This document shows positions 57,463 through 64,000 of a DNA stretch of 64,000 nt, piece by piece (within the stretch, counting starts at the first letter, position 1; every line of letters starts with the position of its first letter). The stretch covers positions 1,116,001 to 1,180,000 of the forward strand of contig NZ_QTKX01000001.1 in assembly GCF_018424685.1 (NCBI RefSeq). The letters run 5' to 3'. The notes beneath the pieces were generated by a model. The model saw nothing but the letters and a program-made list of their open reading frames with translations. It did not search any database and was not told the origin of the DNA. A program made the translations under genes and the position numbers. This DNA is from Mesobacillus boroniphilus. Lineage in GTDB: Bacteria; Bacillota; Bacilli; Bacillales; Cytobacillaceae.

Positions 57463-58457
57463 ACTTCCATACTCATATCATTCCTGAAAATTTCAGTGAA
57501 TTGACGAAGCGTTTCGGCGGGGAAAAATGGCCGACTCTTGAGCGTACATGTGCTTGCGGTGCCAATATCATGATTGCCGGCAAGGTGTTTCGTGAAGTGA
57601 CCGACCAGGTGTGGAGCGCTGAGAAGCGGATCAACGATATGGAGCGGGAAGGCGTCGATATGCAGGTGCTTTCCCCGATCCCTGTGACGTTTTCATACTG
57701 GGCACCCGCAGAAGATGCGGAAATTTTAGCACGTGTCCAGAATGATTTCATTGCGGATTTGGTTAATCAGTACCCGACAAAATTCATCGGTCTTGGTGCT
57801 GTTCCTCTGCAAAATGTTGATGTCGCAATCCGTGAAATGGATCGTTGTAAGCATGAATTAGGCTTGAGCGGGATTGAGATTGGCACGAATGTAAATGGCG
57901 TGAATCTCGATGACCCCCGGTTTATTGAGTTCTTTGAAATGGCGGAGAAATGGGAAGTTCCATTGTTCATCCATCCTTGGGAGACGCTTGGAAAAGAACG
58001 TATGCCGCGCCACAACCTGATGTACACAGTGGGAATGCCGAGTGAAACAGCGCTGGCTGGAGCAAGTTTGATCCTTGGCGGGATTATGGATAAGTTCCCT
58101 AAACTGAAGATTTGTCTGGCTCACGGTGGTGGAGCGCTTCCTTATTTGCTCCCACGTCTTGACCAAGGCTGGAAGGTATGGCCGCATTTGCGTCTTTTGG
58201 ATAAGCCGCCAAGCTATTACGCTAAGCAATTTTACTATGATTCGCTTGTAAATGAGCCGGTAAATTTGAATTATTTAGTTCAAAATTTTGGTCATGAGCG
58301 GATCATCATGGGTTCTGATTATCCATTCTTGCTGAGGGAGGTTCCTCCTGGAAAGGTAATTGACGATACTGTCGGATTATCAAAGGAACAGACCGAAGCG
58401 ATGCTCGGTAAAAATGCTCTCAGGTTCTTGAACATTCCGGTAAAGGTGGGGAGTTGA
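57447..58457 (+). CDS. nbaD: 2-amino-3-carboxymuconate-6-semialdehyde decarboxylase (ACMSD)
   Basis: A 336-residue TIM-barrel zinc enzyme of the ACMSD/amidohydrolase 2 family. Metal ligands are the HTH pair in VDFHTHIIPE, His in LFIHPWETLG and the aspartate in IMGSDYPFL; KICLAHGGGALPYLL is the conserved arginine/histidine region. It removes the C3 carboxylate, directing the ring fragment to 2-aminomuconate semialdehyde instead of quinolinate. Its start lies inside the dioxygenase gene; ATG 57447 is used, with ATG 57453 (MRVDFHTH) as the alternative. Confidence 0.93.
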   Translation: MEMRVDFHTHIIPENFSELTKRFGGEKWPTLERTCACGANIMIAGKVFREVTDQVWSAEKRINDMEREGVDMQVLSPIPVTFSYWAPAEDAEILARVQNDFIADLVNQYPTKFIGLGAVPLQNVDVAIREMDRCKHELGLSGIEIGTNVNGVNLDDPRFIEFFEMAEKWEVPLFIHPWETLGKERMPRHNLMYTVGMPSETALAGASLILGGIMDKFPKLKICLAHGGGALPYLLPRLDQGWKVWPHLRLLDKPPSYYAKQFYYDSLVNEPVNLNYLVQNFGHERIIMGSDYPFLLREVPPGKVIDDTVGLSKEQTEAMLGKNALRFLNIPVKVGS

Positions 58458-58461
58458 TTTT

Positions 58462-58941
58462 ATGGAAAAGGCCTTAGTTACACCAGAAGAGCGTTTGAAA
58501 GAGTTAGGTCTGACCTTGCCAGCTCCCCGCCAGTCGGCTGGGAATTATGTAAGCTGTGTAAGGACTGGCAACTTGATCTTCACATCGGGACAGGGAACGA
58601 ATGAATATCGTGGTCGGCTTGGCGAGGATGTCACGATCGAGGTTGGCTACGATGCGGCAAGGCAGTGCATGCTGAACTTACTGACGGTGCTGAAGCAGGA
58701 ATTAGGCGAACTTAGTAAAGTAAAGCGTGTGGTAAAAGTCCTTGGCTTCGTGAATAGTTCACCTGATTTTACCGATCAGCCGAAGGTCATGAATGGCGCA
58801 TCTGACCTGCTCGTACAGGTGTTCGGTGAACGTGGAAAGCACGGAAGGTCTGCTGTCGGCATGGCACAGCTTCCGTTGAATAACGCAGTGGAGGTCGAAA
58901 TGGTCGTTGAAGTTGAGGATGAGGAGGTTGGATTAGGATGA
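58462..58941 (+). CDS. nbaF: RidA-family 2-aminomuconate deaminase
   Basis: A 159-residue protein of the YjgF/RidA fold. SAGNYVSCVRTGNLIFTSGQG and the late NNAVEVEMVVEVE segment are typical of the family, as is the arginine in the RSAVGMAQLPL segment. It is longer than ordinary RidA proteins, like the 2-aminomuconate deaminases of nitrobenzoate and nitrophenol pathways. In the pathway it turns 2-aminomuconate into 4-oxalocrotonate and ammonia. AAAGGTGGGG lies upstream. It overlaps the dehydrogenase gene by 4 bp. Confidence 0.88.
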   Translation: MEKALVTPEERLKELGLTLPAPRQSAGNYVSCVRTGNLIFTSGQGTNEYRGRLGEDVTIEVGYDAARQCMLNLLTVLKQELGELSKVKRVVKVLGFVNSSPDFTDQPKVMNGASDLLVQVFGERGKHGRSAVGMAQLPLNNAVEVEMVVEVEDEEVGLG

Positions 58942-60398
58942 ATCTGGCTCAACCACAGGCAATAAAAGATGCAAAGCTATTTATTAATGGTGAATATCGT
59001 GATGCGATGTCCGGGGAGACATTTGATACGATTGACCCTTCGACTAACAAGAAGCTGGCCTCCGTCGCAAAGGCTGGTGTCGAGGATGCGAAGCTGGCGA
59101 TTGATGTTGCTCAGAAGACGTTTGAAAGTGGTATCTGGAGTGAAATGCCAGTTGCCGAACGAACTAAGATCCTGGTCAGGATGTCCGATCTTGTCATGGA
59201 AAAGGTTGATGAGCTGGCGTTTGTAGAGACACTTGATGTCGGAAAGCCAATTAAGGAAAGCAGAGGGTTTGATATCCCCCGTGCCGCTGCAAACCTGCGC
59301 TTTTTTGCCGAAATGGCGAACTACATTAACCATGAACATTATGATCAGTCTCGATATATGTCTTATTCCAAATACGCGCCGGCTGGTGTGACCAGCTTGA
59401 TCATTCCATGGAACCTTCCGTTCATGCAGATGACTTGGAAAGCATCGGCTGCGATGGCGGCAGGCAATACGGTTGTGGTAAAGCCGGCTTCATATACACC
59501 ATTGAGTGCGGTGATGCTCGGCGAAATTGCCAATGAAGCTGGATTGCCGCCAGGTGTGCTGAATATAATCACGGGTCCTGGCGGTACCGCAGGAACAGAG
59601 ATGACTCGTAACCCATCAGTGCGGAGGATTTCCTTTGTCGGCGACAGTACGACAGGCCGCACGGTGATGCAAAACGCGGCTTCACAGCTGATTCCAGTTT
59701 CACTTGAGCTTGGCGGGAAGTCTGCCAATATCGTGTTCGAGGATGCGAATCTCGATGAAGCAGTTGCTGGATCGATTGAAGCCATTTTCAGGAACCAGGG
59801 AGAGATTTGTCTTGCAGGTTCTAGATTATTGGTGCAGGAGAGCATTTACGATCAATTCATGGAAAAATTCGTTGAAGCAGCTCGTGCTTTAAAGGTCGGA
59901 AATCCACTTGACCAGGAGACGGATATGGGAGCTCTTGTTTCAAAGGGGCATTTGGAAACCGTCGATGAGTACGTCCAGATTGGCTTGGCTGAAGGTGCGA
60001 AGCTTGCAACAGGCGGGAAGCGTATTGCTAGTCTTGGAAAGGGCAACTTCTACGAGCCTACTGTTTTTTACGATGTGGATAATAAGATGCGCGTTGCACA
60101 GGAAGAAATTTTCGGCCCGGTACTTGTTGTGATTCCATTTAAAACAGAAGAAGACGCTGTTAGGATTGCAAACGATTCGATGTATGGATTGGCTGGCGTC
60201 GTCTGGACGAATGACCTGCGACGTGCCCATCGTGTGGCTGCTAAAGTGAATACGGGCTTGTTGTGGATCAACTGCTGGTATTACCGTGACCTGCGCACAC
60301 CTTTTGGCGGATCAAAAGCAAGCGGCATCGGACGCGAAGGCGGCAGGCACAGCTTCGAGTTTTATACCGAAGCGAAGACGATTACGATGAAGCTTTAA
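58938..60398 (+). CDS. nbaE: 2-aminomuconate-6-semialdehyde dehydrogenase (hydroxymuconic-semialdehyde dehydrogenase type)
   Basis: A 486-residue NAD-dependent aldehyde dehydrogenase. The active-site residues are visible: Asn159 in IPWNLPFMQM, Glu257 in LELGGKSAN and Cys291 in NQGEICLAGSRLL. Its start overlaps the deaminase gene in ATGA fashion. In context it oxidises 2-aminomuconate semialdehyde to 2-aminomuconate. Many hydroxymuconate-semialdehyde dehydrogenases look the same, so the exact substrate rests on the neighbours. Confidence 0.9.
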   Translation: MNLAQPQAIKDAKLFINGEYRDAMSGETFDTIDPSTNKKLASVAKAGVEDAKLAIDVAQKTFESGIWSEMPVAERTKILVRMSDLVMEKVDELAFVETLDVGKPIKESRGFDIPRAAANLRFFAEMANYINHEHYDQSRYMSYSKYAPAGVTSLIIPWNLPFMQMTWKASAAMAAGNTVVVKPASYTPLSAVMLGEIANEAGLPPGVLNIITGPGGTAGTEMTRNPSVRRISFVGDSTTGRTVMQNAASQLIPVSLELGGKSANIVFEDANLDEAVAGSIEAIFRNQGEICLAGSRLLVQESIYDQFMEKFVEAARALKVGNPLDQETDMGALVSKGHLETVDEYVQIGLAEGAKLATGGKRIASLGKGNFYEPTVFYDVDNKMRVAQEEIFGPVLVVIPFKTEEDAVRIANDSMYGLAGVVWTNDLRRAHRVAAKVNTGLLWINCWYYRDLRTPFGGSKASGIGREGGRHSFEFYTEAKTITMKL

Positions 60399-60446
60399 AA
60401 ATAAGGGGCATTTTTTTTCAAAGTAATTCGTCTGGATAAAAATTGA

Positions 60447-60765
60447 CCAACCAGAGGTATATTTGCTCAAACCGGAGAAAAAAGCTGTCAAACCGGAGAT
60501 ATATTTGCTCCAACTGGAGAAAAAAGCTGCCAAACCGGAGATATATTTGCTCCAACCAGATAATAAGGCAGTTTATCCATGAATATATAAGCCCGAACTC
60601 GGAATAAGAAGTTCAACGGGGTATATCTTAGGCCCAAACGGTGAAATGGCAGTCCAACTGGTATTAAAAGTCTTCCAACTGGTATTAAATCGAGAATAAC
60701 TAGTATTAAAACTAGCTGAACTGGTATTAAATCCATTTCAACTGGTATTATCGCTAAATGAGTGA
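60447..60765. repeat. Intergenic minisatellite, 21-bp period, about 15 copies
   Basis: A 418-bp gap in the operon (60399-60816) is filled by 21-bp units. The left part has CAAACCGGAGATATATTTGCT and CAACTGGAGAAAAAAGCTGC variants; the right part has CAACTGGTATTAAAAGTCTT variants. Because 21 is divisible by three, spurious open frames with heptad-like peptides appear on the minus strand (60312-60790). No terminator with a clear T run is present beyond the first 20 bp after nbaE. Confidence 0.85.
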
Positions 60766-60816
60766 TGAGCTCATTTGTTCTATAAACCATTTTTAAAAGA
60801 AAAGGAGGGTGATTTC

Positions 60817-61596
60817 ATGAACGCAACGATTGAAAACATCGCCGATACGCTTCTTGAGGCGGAAAAAAGCAAAAGTGCTATACCTCCGCTAACAGCACAG
60901 TATGAAAACCTTAATGTAACGGATGCTTACAATGTCCAACTTGAAGTTTTAAAGAGAAAGCTCAGCCAAGGAAGGACGGTTATTGGCAAAAAGGTAGGCC
61001 TTACGAGTGTAGCAATGCAGAAGATGCTTGGAGTAGATGAGCCTGATTATGGTCATTTGCTTGATGATATGAAGGTTGAAAATGGAGCTACAGTGAAGGT
61101 AAGTGACCTTCTCAGCCCAAAAATCGAGGCAGAAATTGGCTTCATACTAGGAGAAGACCTAAAAGGACCTAATGTGACCTTCCTCGATGTCCTGATGGCG
61201 ACCAAATCTTTGGTACCAACGCTTGAAATCATCGACAGCCGGATTGCAGATTGGAAAATTGGTCTCATTGATACGGTTGCAGACAATGGATCTTCAGCAA
61301 TGGTTGTTGTTGGAGAGCAAATGACAGACATAAATGGAATTGACCTTCGCAGTGTAGGTATGACGCTATCTAAAAATGGTGAAATGGTTGCGACCGGCTC
61401 GGGTGCAGCTGCACTTGGCCATCCGGCACATGCGATTGCCTGGCTGGCAAATAAACTGCATGAGTTCGGAATTACGCTAAAAGCTGGGGAATTGATTTTA
61501 CCAGGAGCGCTTTCTGCTGCGATTGCAGTTGAAGCAGGAGACACGGTATCAGCTCAGTTCGGTCCGGCTGGATCAGTATCGGTCACTTTTGAGTAG
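60817..61596 (+). CDS. nbaH: 2-oxopent-4-enoate hydratase
   Basis: A 259-residue enzyme of the MhpD/DmpE hydratase group in the fumarylacetoacetase-like fold. VIGKKVGLTSVAMQKMLGV, IEAEIGFILG and IIDSRIADWKIGLIDTVAD closely follow the DmpE pattern, whereas the paralogue at 63540 follows the DmpH pattern. It adds water to give 4-hydroxy-2-oxovalerate. ATG 60817 follows AAAGGAGGGTGAT, a strong site suggesting that translation restarts after the repeat array. Confidence 0.92.
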   Translation: MNATIENIADTLLEAEKSKSAIPPLTAQYENLNVTDAYNVQLEVLKRKLSQGRTVIGKKVGLTSVAMQKMLGVDEPDYGHLLDDMKVENGATVKVSDLLSPKIEAEIGFILGEDLKGPNVTFLDVLMATKSLVPTLEIIDSRIADWKIGLIDTVADNGSSAMVVVGEQMTDINGIDLRSVGMTLSKNGEMVATGSGAAALGHPAHAIAWLANKLHEFGITLKAGELILPGALSAAIAVEAGDTVSAQFGPAGSVSVTFE

Positions 61597-61608
61597 GGGG
61601 TGTGTAGA

Positions 61609-62487
61609 TTGGCAAAAATCAAAGCAGCTATCATTGGTTCTGGCAATATCGGAACGGATCTTATGTATAAGCTTGAAAGAAGTGATGTCATCGAGCTGAC
61701 AGCGATGATTGGAATCGATCCGGAATCCGATGGCCTTAAGCGGGCGAAGGAAAAGGGGTATCTGGCGTTCCATAACGGAATCGATGCATTGAAGGACAAT
61801 CCTGATCTGGCGGACATCGTGTTTGATGCGACTTCAGCAAAGACGCATGTAAGGCACGCGAAGGTCTTAGCAGAACTGGGAAAGCTTGCAATAGATCTGA
61901 CACCAGCTGCCAGAGGGCCATTTGTATCTCCAGCTGTTAAAACAGATACTTATCTGGATGAAAAAAACGTCAATATGATTACGTGCGGCGGCCAGGCGAC
62001 AATTCCGATCGTCCATGCGATTAACTCGGCAGCTGATGTCAGCTATGCGGAGATCGTAGCTACTATTTCATCCAGGAGTGCAGGCCCAGGAACTCGCGCA
62101 AACATAGATGAGTTCACGATTACGACGCGTAGAGGAATTGAAGAAGTAGGGGGAGCCGACAAGGGGAAGGCCCTCATAATCCTTAATCCGGCCGAGCCTC
62201 CTATTCTGATGCGGGACACGATCTATTGTGAAGTGAAAAATATGGACGAAGGTGCGATCACGAAATCAATCGAGCAGATGATTGAAACGGTGAGGCAATA
62301 TGTGCCTGGCTACCGCCTCAAGCAGGATCCATTATTTGATGGAAATAAAGTGACTGTTTTCATAGAGGTTGAGGGTGCCGGGGACTACTTCCCTGTTTAC
62401 GCAGGGAACCTGGATATCATGACAGCGGCGGCAACCCGGGTCGCTGAGGATTTTGCGGTCCATATGCTTGAAAAGCAGAGTGTGTAA
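61609..62487 (+). CDS. nbaJ: Acetaldehyde dehydrogenase, CoA-acylating
   Basis: A 292-residue NAD-dependent acylating dehydrogenase (MhpF/DmpF type). The dinucleotide loop is [14 protein letters not shown] and the catalytic cysteine is Cys126 in [11 protein letters not shown]. It converts acetaldehyde, channelled from the aldolase partner, to acetyl-CoA. TTG 61609 follows AGGGGGTG by six bases; an earlier GTG frame overlaps the previous gene. The aldolase gene follows after 21 bp, and the two proteins normally form one complex. Confidence 0.95.
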   Translation: MAKIKAAIIGSGNIGTDLMYKLERSDVIELTAMIGIDPESDGLKRAKEKGYLAFHNGIDALKDNPDLADIVFDATSAKTHVRHAKVLAELGKLAIDLTPAARGPFVSPAVKTDTYLDEKNVNMITCGGQATIPIVHAINSAADVSYAEIVATISSRSAGPGTRANIDEFTITTRRGIEEVGGADKGKALIILNPAEPPILMRDTIYCEVKNMDEGAITKSIEQMIETVRQYVPGYRLKQDPLFDGNKVTVFIEVEGAGDYFPVYAGNLDIMTAAATRVAEDFAVHMLEKQSV

Positions 62488-62508
62488 TCGAAAGGCTAGG
62501 TGAAGGAA

Positions 62509-63537
62509 TTGAATCGCAAAAGTGATAAGCCGATCAAGATCACAGAAGTTTGCTTGCGTGACGGAAGCCATGTCATGCAGCACCAATATACAGAAGACCA
62601 GGTCCGCCGCGTGGCACGTGAGCTTGATGAGGCGGGAATGCACTATATCGAAGTAAGCCATGGTGACGGACTGGGAGGCTCCACGCTTCAGTATGGAAAA
62701 TCGCTCGTAGATGAGATGAAGCTGATTGAAGCAGCGGTTGATGAGTGTCAAAACTCAAAGGTAGCTGTCCTCCTTTTACCAGGAATCGGGACTGTCAATG
62801 AACTGAAGCAGGCACATGGACTAGGAGCAAGTCTTGTCCGTGTGGCGACCCATGTAACGGAAGCGGACGTTTCCGCACAGCATATCAGCATGGCCCGAGA
62901 GCTTGGTATGGAGACACTCGGATTCCTGATGATGGCCCATATGGCTCCGACTGAAAAATTGGTCGAGCAGGCGAAGCTAATGGAAAGCTACGGTGCACAG
63001 GCTGTCTATGTGACGGACTCTGCAGGAGCACTTTTACCGCATGAAGTAAAAGATAGAATTGCTGCTCTTCGAGACTCGTTGTCTATCGAAGTAGGATTTC
63101 ATGCCCATAATAATCTATCATTAGCGGTTGCCAATACACTGGCTGCGATTGAAGAAGGCGCGACAAGGATCGATGGCAGCATCCGCTGTCTCGGTGCGGG
63201 TGCAGGGAATGCGCAAACGGAGGTTCTTTTATCCGTATTGGATCGAATGGGAGTTAACTTAGGAATCGATATTTATAAAATGATGGACCTGGCTGAGAAT
63301 ACGGTTGGTCCAATGATCCCGAGACCTCAGGAAATTAATAGAGGCAGCCTAGTGCTAGGTTACGCCGGAGTGTATTCAAGCTTCCTATTGCATGCTGAGC
63401 GTGCCAGCCAGAGATTCGGAATCGATTCAAGGGATATTTTGATAGAGTTGGGTAAACGGAAGGTTGTGGGCGGCCAGGAGGACATGATTCTTGATGTGGC
63501 TGCAGAACTGGCAAAAGCCCGGAAGCTGGAGGTGTAA
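62509..63537 (+). CDS. nbaI: 4-hydroxy-2-oxovalerate aldolase
   Basis: A 342-residue class II aldolase (MhpE/DmpG type). ITEVCLRDGSHVMQHQY has the RDG motif with the metal aspartate, VGFHAHNNLSLAVAN has the metal histidines, and TRIDGSIRCLGAGAGN is conserved near them. It splits 4-hydroxy-2-oxovalerate into pyruvate and acetaldehyde and hands the latter to the acylating dehydrogenase. TTG 62509 with AGGTGA upstream is preferred over GTG 62500. Confidence 0.95.
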   Translation: MNRKSDKPIKITEVCLRDGSHVMQHQYTEDQVRRVARELDEAGMHYIEVSHGDGLGGSTLQYGKSLVDEMKLIEAAVDECQNSKVAVLLLPGIGTVNELKQAHGLGASLVRVATHVTEADVSAQHISMARELGMETLGFLMMAHMAPTEKLVEQAKLMESYGAQAVYVTDSAGALLPHEVKDRIAALRDSLSIEVGFHAHNNLSLAVANTLAAIEEGATRIDGSIRCLGAGAGNAQTEVLLSVLDRMGVNLGIDIYKMMDLAENTVGPMIPRPQEINRGSLVLGYAGVYSSFLLHAERASQRFGIDSRDILIELGKRKVVGGQEDMILDVAAELAKARKLEV

Positions 63538-63539
63538 GA

Positions 63540-64000
63540 ATGACTATTACAAAAGGTGTTGACCTCGAAATTGTGGAATATTTGTATTCTGCTGAAAAAG
63601 AGCGTCGTGAAGTTGTAAAAGTAACAGACCGTTATCCTGAAATGAGCTTTGCTGACGCTTATTCTATCCAGGAAAAATTGATTGAGAGACGCGAAAAGGA
63701 TGGCGCTCGGAAAATTGGCTTGAAGCTTGGATTGACAAGCAAGGCGAAGCAGCAAATGATGGGTGTCCATGAAGCGATTTATGGGTATCTGACAGATGAT
63801 ATGCTCGCTTTGGAATGGGAACCTCTTGATTTTACATCTTTCATCCATCCAAAAGCGGAACCTGAAATCGCGTTTTTTATAGAAGAGGATTTACAGGGGA
63901 CAAACGTAACGGCTGAGGATGTACTGCGCGTAACAAAATTCGTGGCACCGGCAATCGAGATCATCGACAGTCGCTATTTAAACTTCAAGTTCACACTGGC
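63540..64000 (+). CDS. nbaG: 4-oxalocrotonate (2-oxo-3-hexenedioate) decarboxylase, 3' end outside the window
   Basis: The first 153 residues of a DmpH-type decarboxylase. VTDRYPEMSFADAYSIQEKL, IGLKLGLTSKAKQQMMGV, IYGYLTDDM, IHPKAEPEIAFFIEED and IIDSRYLNFKF all match 4-oxalocrotonate decarboxylases rather than the hydratase. GGAGGTG lies five bases before the ATG, which is two bases after the aldolase stop. The enzyme removes carbon dioxide from 4-oxalocrotonate to give 2-oxopent-4-enoate, the substrate of the hydratase encoded upstream, with which it usually forms a complex. Confidence 0.93.
   Translation, partial: MTITKGVDLEIVEYLYSAEKERREVVKVTDRYPEMSFADAYSIQEKLIERREKDGARKIGLKLGLTSKAKQQMMGVHEAIYGYLTDDMLALEWEPLDFTSFIHPKAEPEIAFFIEEDLQGTNVTAEDVLRVTKFVAPAIEIIDSRYLNFKFTL

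Noticed and set aside
60312..60790. Minus-strand frames with repeated seven-residue peptides
   Set aside because: They arise because the 21-bp minisatellite is a multiple of three. No ribosome binding site and no start context support translation.

Overview
The window reads as chromosome of a spore-forming Bacillaceae bacterium, probably close to Mesobacillus, Cytobacillus or Neobacillus. Signs of this are strong AGGAGG ribosome binding sites, frequent TTG and GTG starts, a CwlJ spore-cortex hydrolase, a BceRSAB-type peptide-sensing module, DUF4179, DUF3231 and DUF1206 proteins, and low-to-moderate GC by eye. No tRNA, rRNA, CRISPR array, transposase or integrase was seen. The genus is an inference.

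Region 1 (1-24.8 kb) is a reductive pyrimidine catabolism supercluster. It holds the C-terminus of dihydropyrimidine dehydrogenase PreA, dihydropyrimidinase, an NCS1 permease, two unknown small proteins, a coupled pair of membrane proteins and a PucR-type activator. After an insertion come a CoA-acylating (methyl)malonate-semialdehyde dehydrogenase, a class III beta-alanine-type transaminase, an N-carbamoyl-beta-alanine amidohydrolase, a DUF3311/SSS symporter pair and a metal amidohydrolase. Together they can carry uracil or thymine through dihydropyrimidine, ureido acid and beta-amino acid to the semialdehyde and acyl-CoA. An ABC branched-chain-amide/amino-acid transporter (livKHMGF) follows at 25.1-29.8 kb.

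Inside this supercluster (about 7.3-16.8 kb) lies an AT-rich accessory block. It opens with an ArsR regulator plus quinone oxidoreductase pair. It continues as a strikingly regular array: one small gene, one imperfect palindrome of about 35 bp, next gene, and so on for about 8 kb. Fourteen repeat copies are visible, the recognisable A-type copies share one orientation, and nearly all cargo genes are on the plus strand. The cargo includes SUKH/SMI1-like and DUF6881-like proteins (families that include toxin immunity proteins), an MFS exporter, tiny membrane proteins and several unknowns. The layout resembles an integron cassette array, but no integrase is in the window and the repeat is shorter than a classical attC. 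This is the most interesting structure here.

Region 2 (30-52.5 kb) is mixed housekeeping and accessory content: WGR-domain protein, S9 peptidase, nucleotidyltransferase, DJ-1/PfpI protein, CwlJ, DUF4362 lipoprotein, VOC protein, P-loop kinase-like protein, DUF1206, DUF3231, YdeI-like protein, an ECF sigma/DUF4179 anti-sigma pair, a Bce-type two-component system with its ABC transporter, and a repeat-built coiled-coil protein. Four genes in the window are each broken by an apparent single-base loss (11.4, 30.6, 37.7 and 46.6 kb), three of them in short homopolymers. This may reflect sequencing error rather than true decay.

Region 3 (52.8-64 kb) is an almost complete anthranilate/3-hydroxyanthranilate meta-cleavage pathway. 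Two convergent Crp/Fnr regulators precede an HpaB-type flavin monooxygenase, a stand-alone FAD-synthetase-like domain and a flavin reductase. Then come 3-hydroxyanthranilate dioxygenase, ACMS decarboxylase, a RidA-type 2-aminomuconate deaminase, aminomuconate-semialdehyde dehydrogenase, 2-oxopent-4-enoate hydratase, acylating acetaldehyde dehydrogenase, 4-hydroxy-2-oxovalerate aldolase and a 4-oxalocrotonate decarboxylase cut by the window end. The products would be pyruvate and acetyl-CoA. Three intergenic minisatellite arrays (52-bp period twice, 21-bp period once) are also present, one of them inside the catabolic operon.
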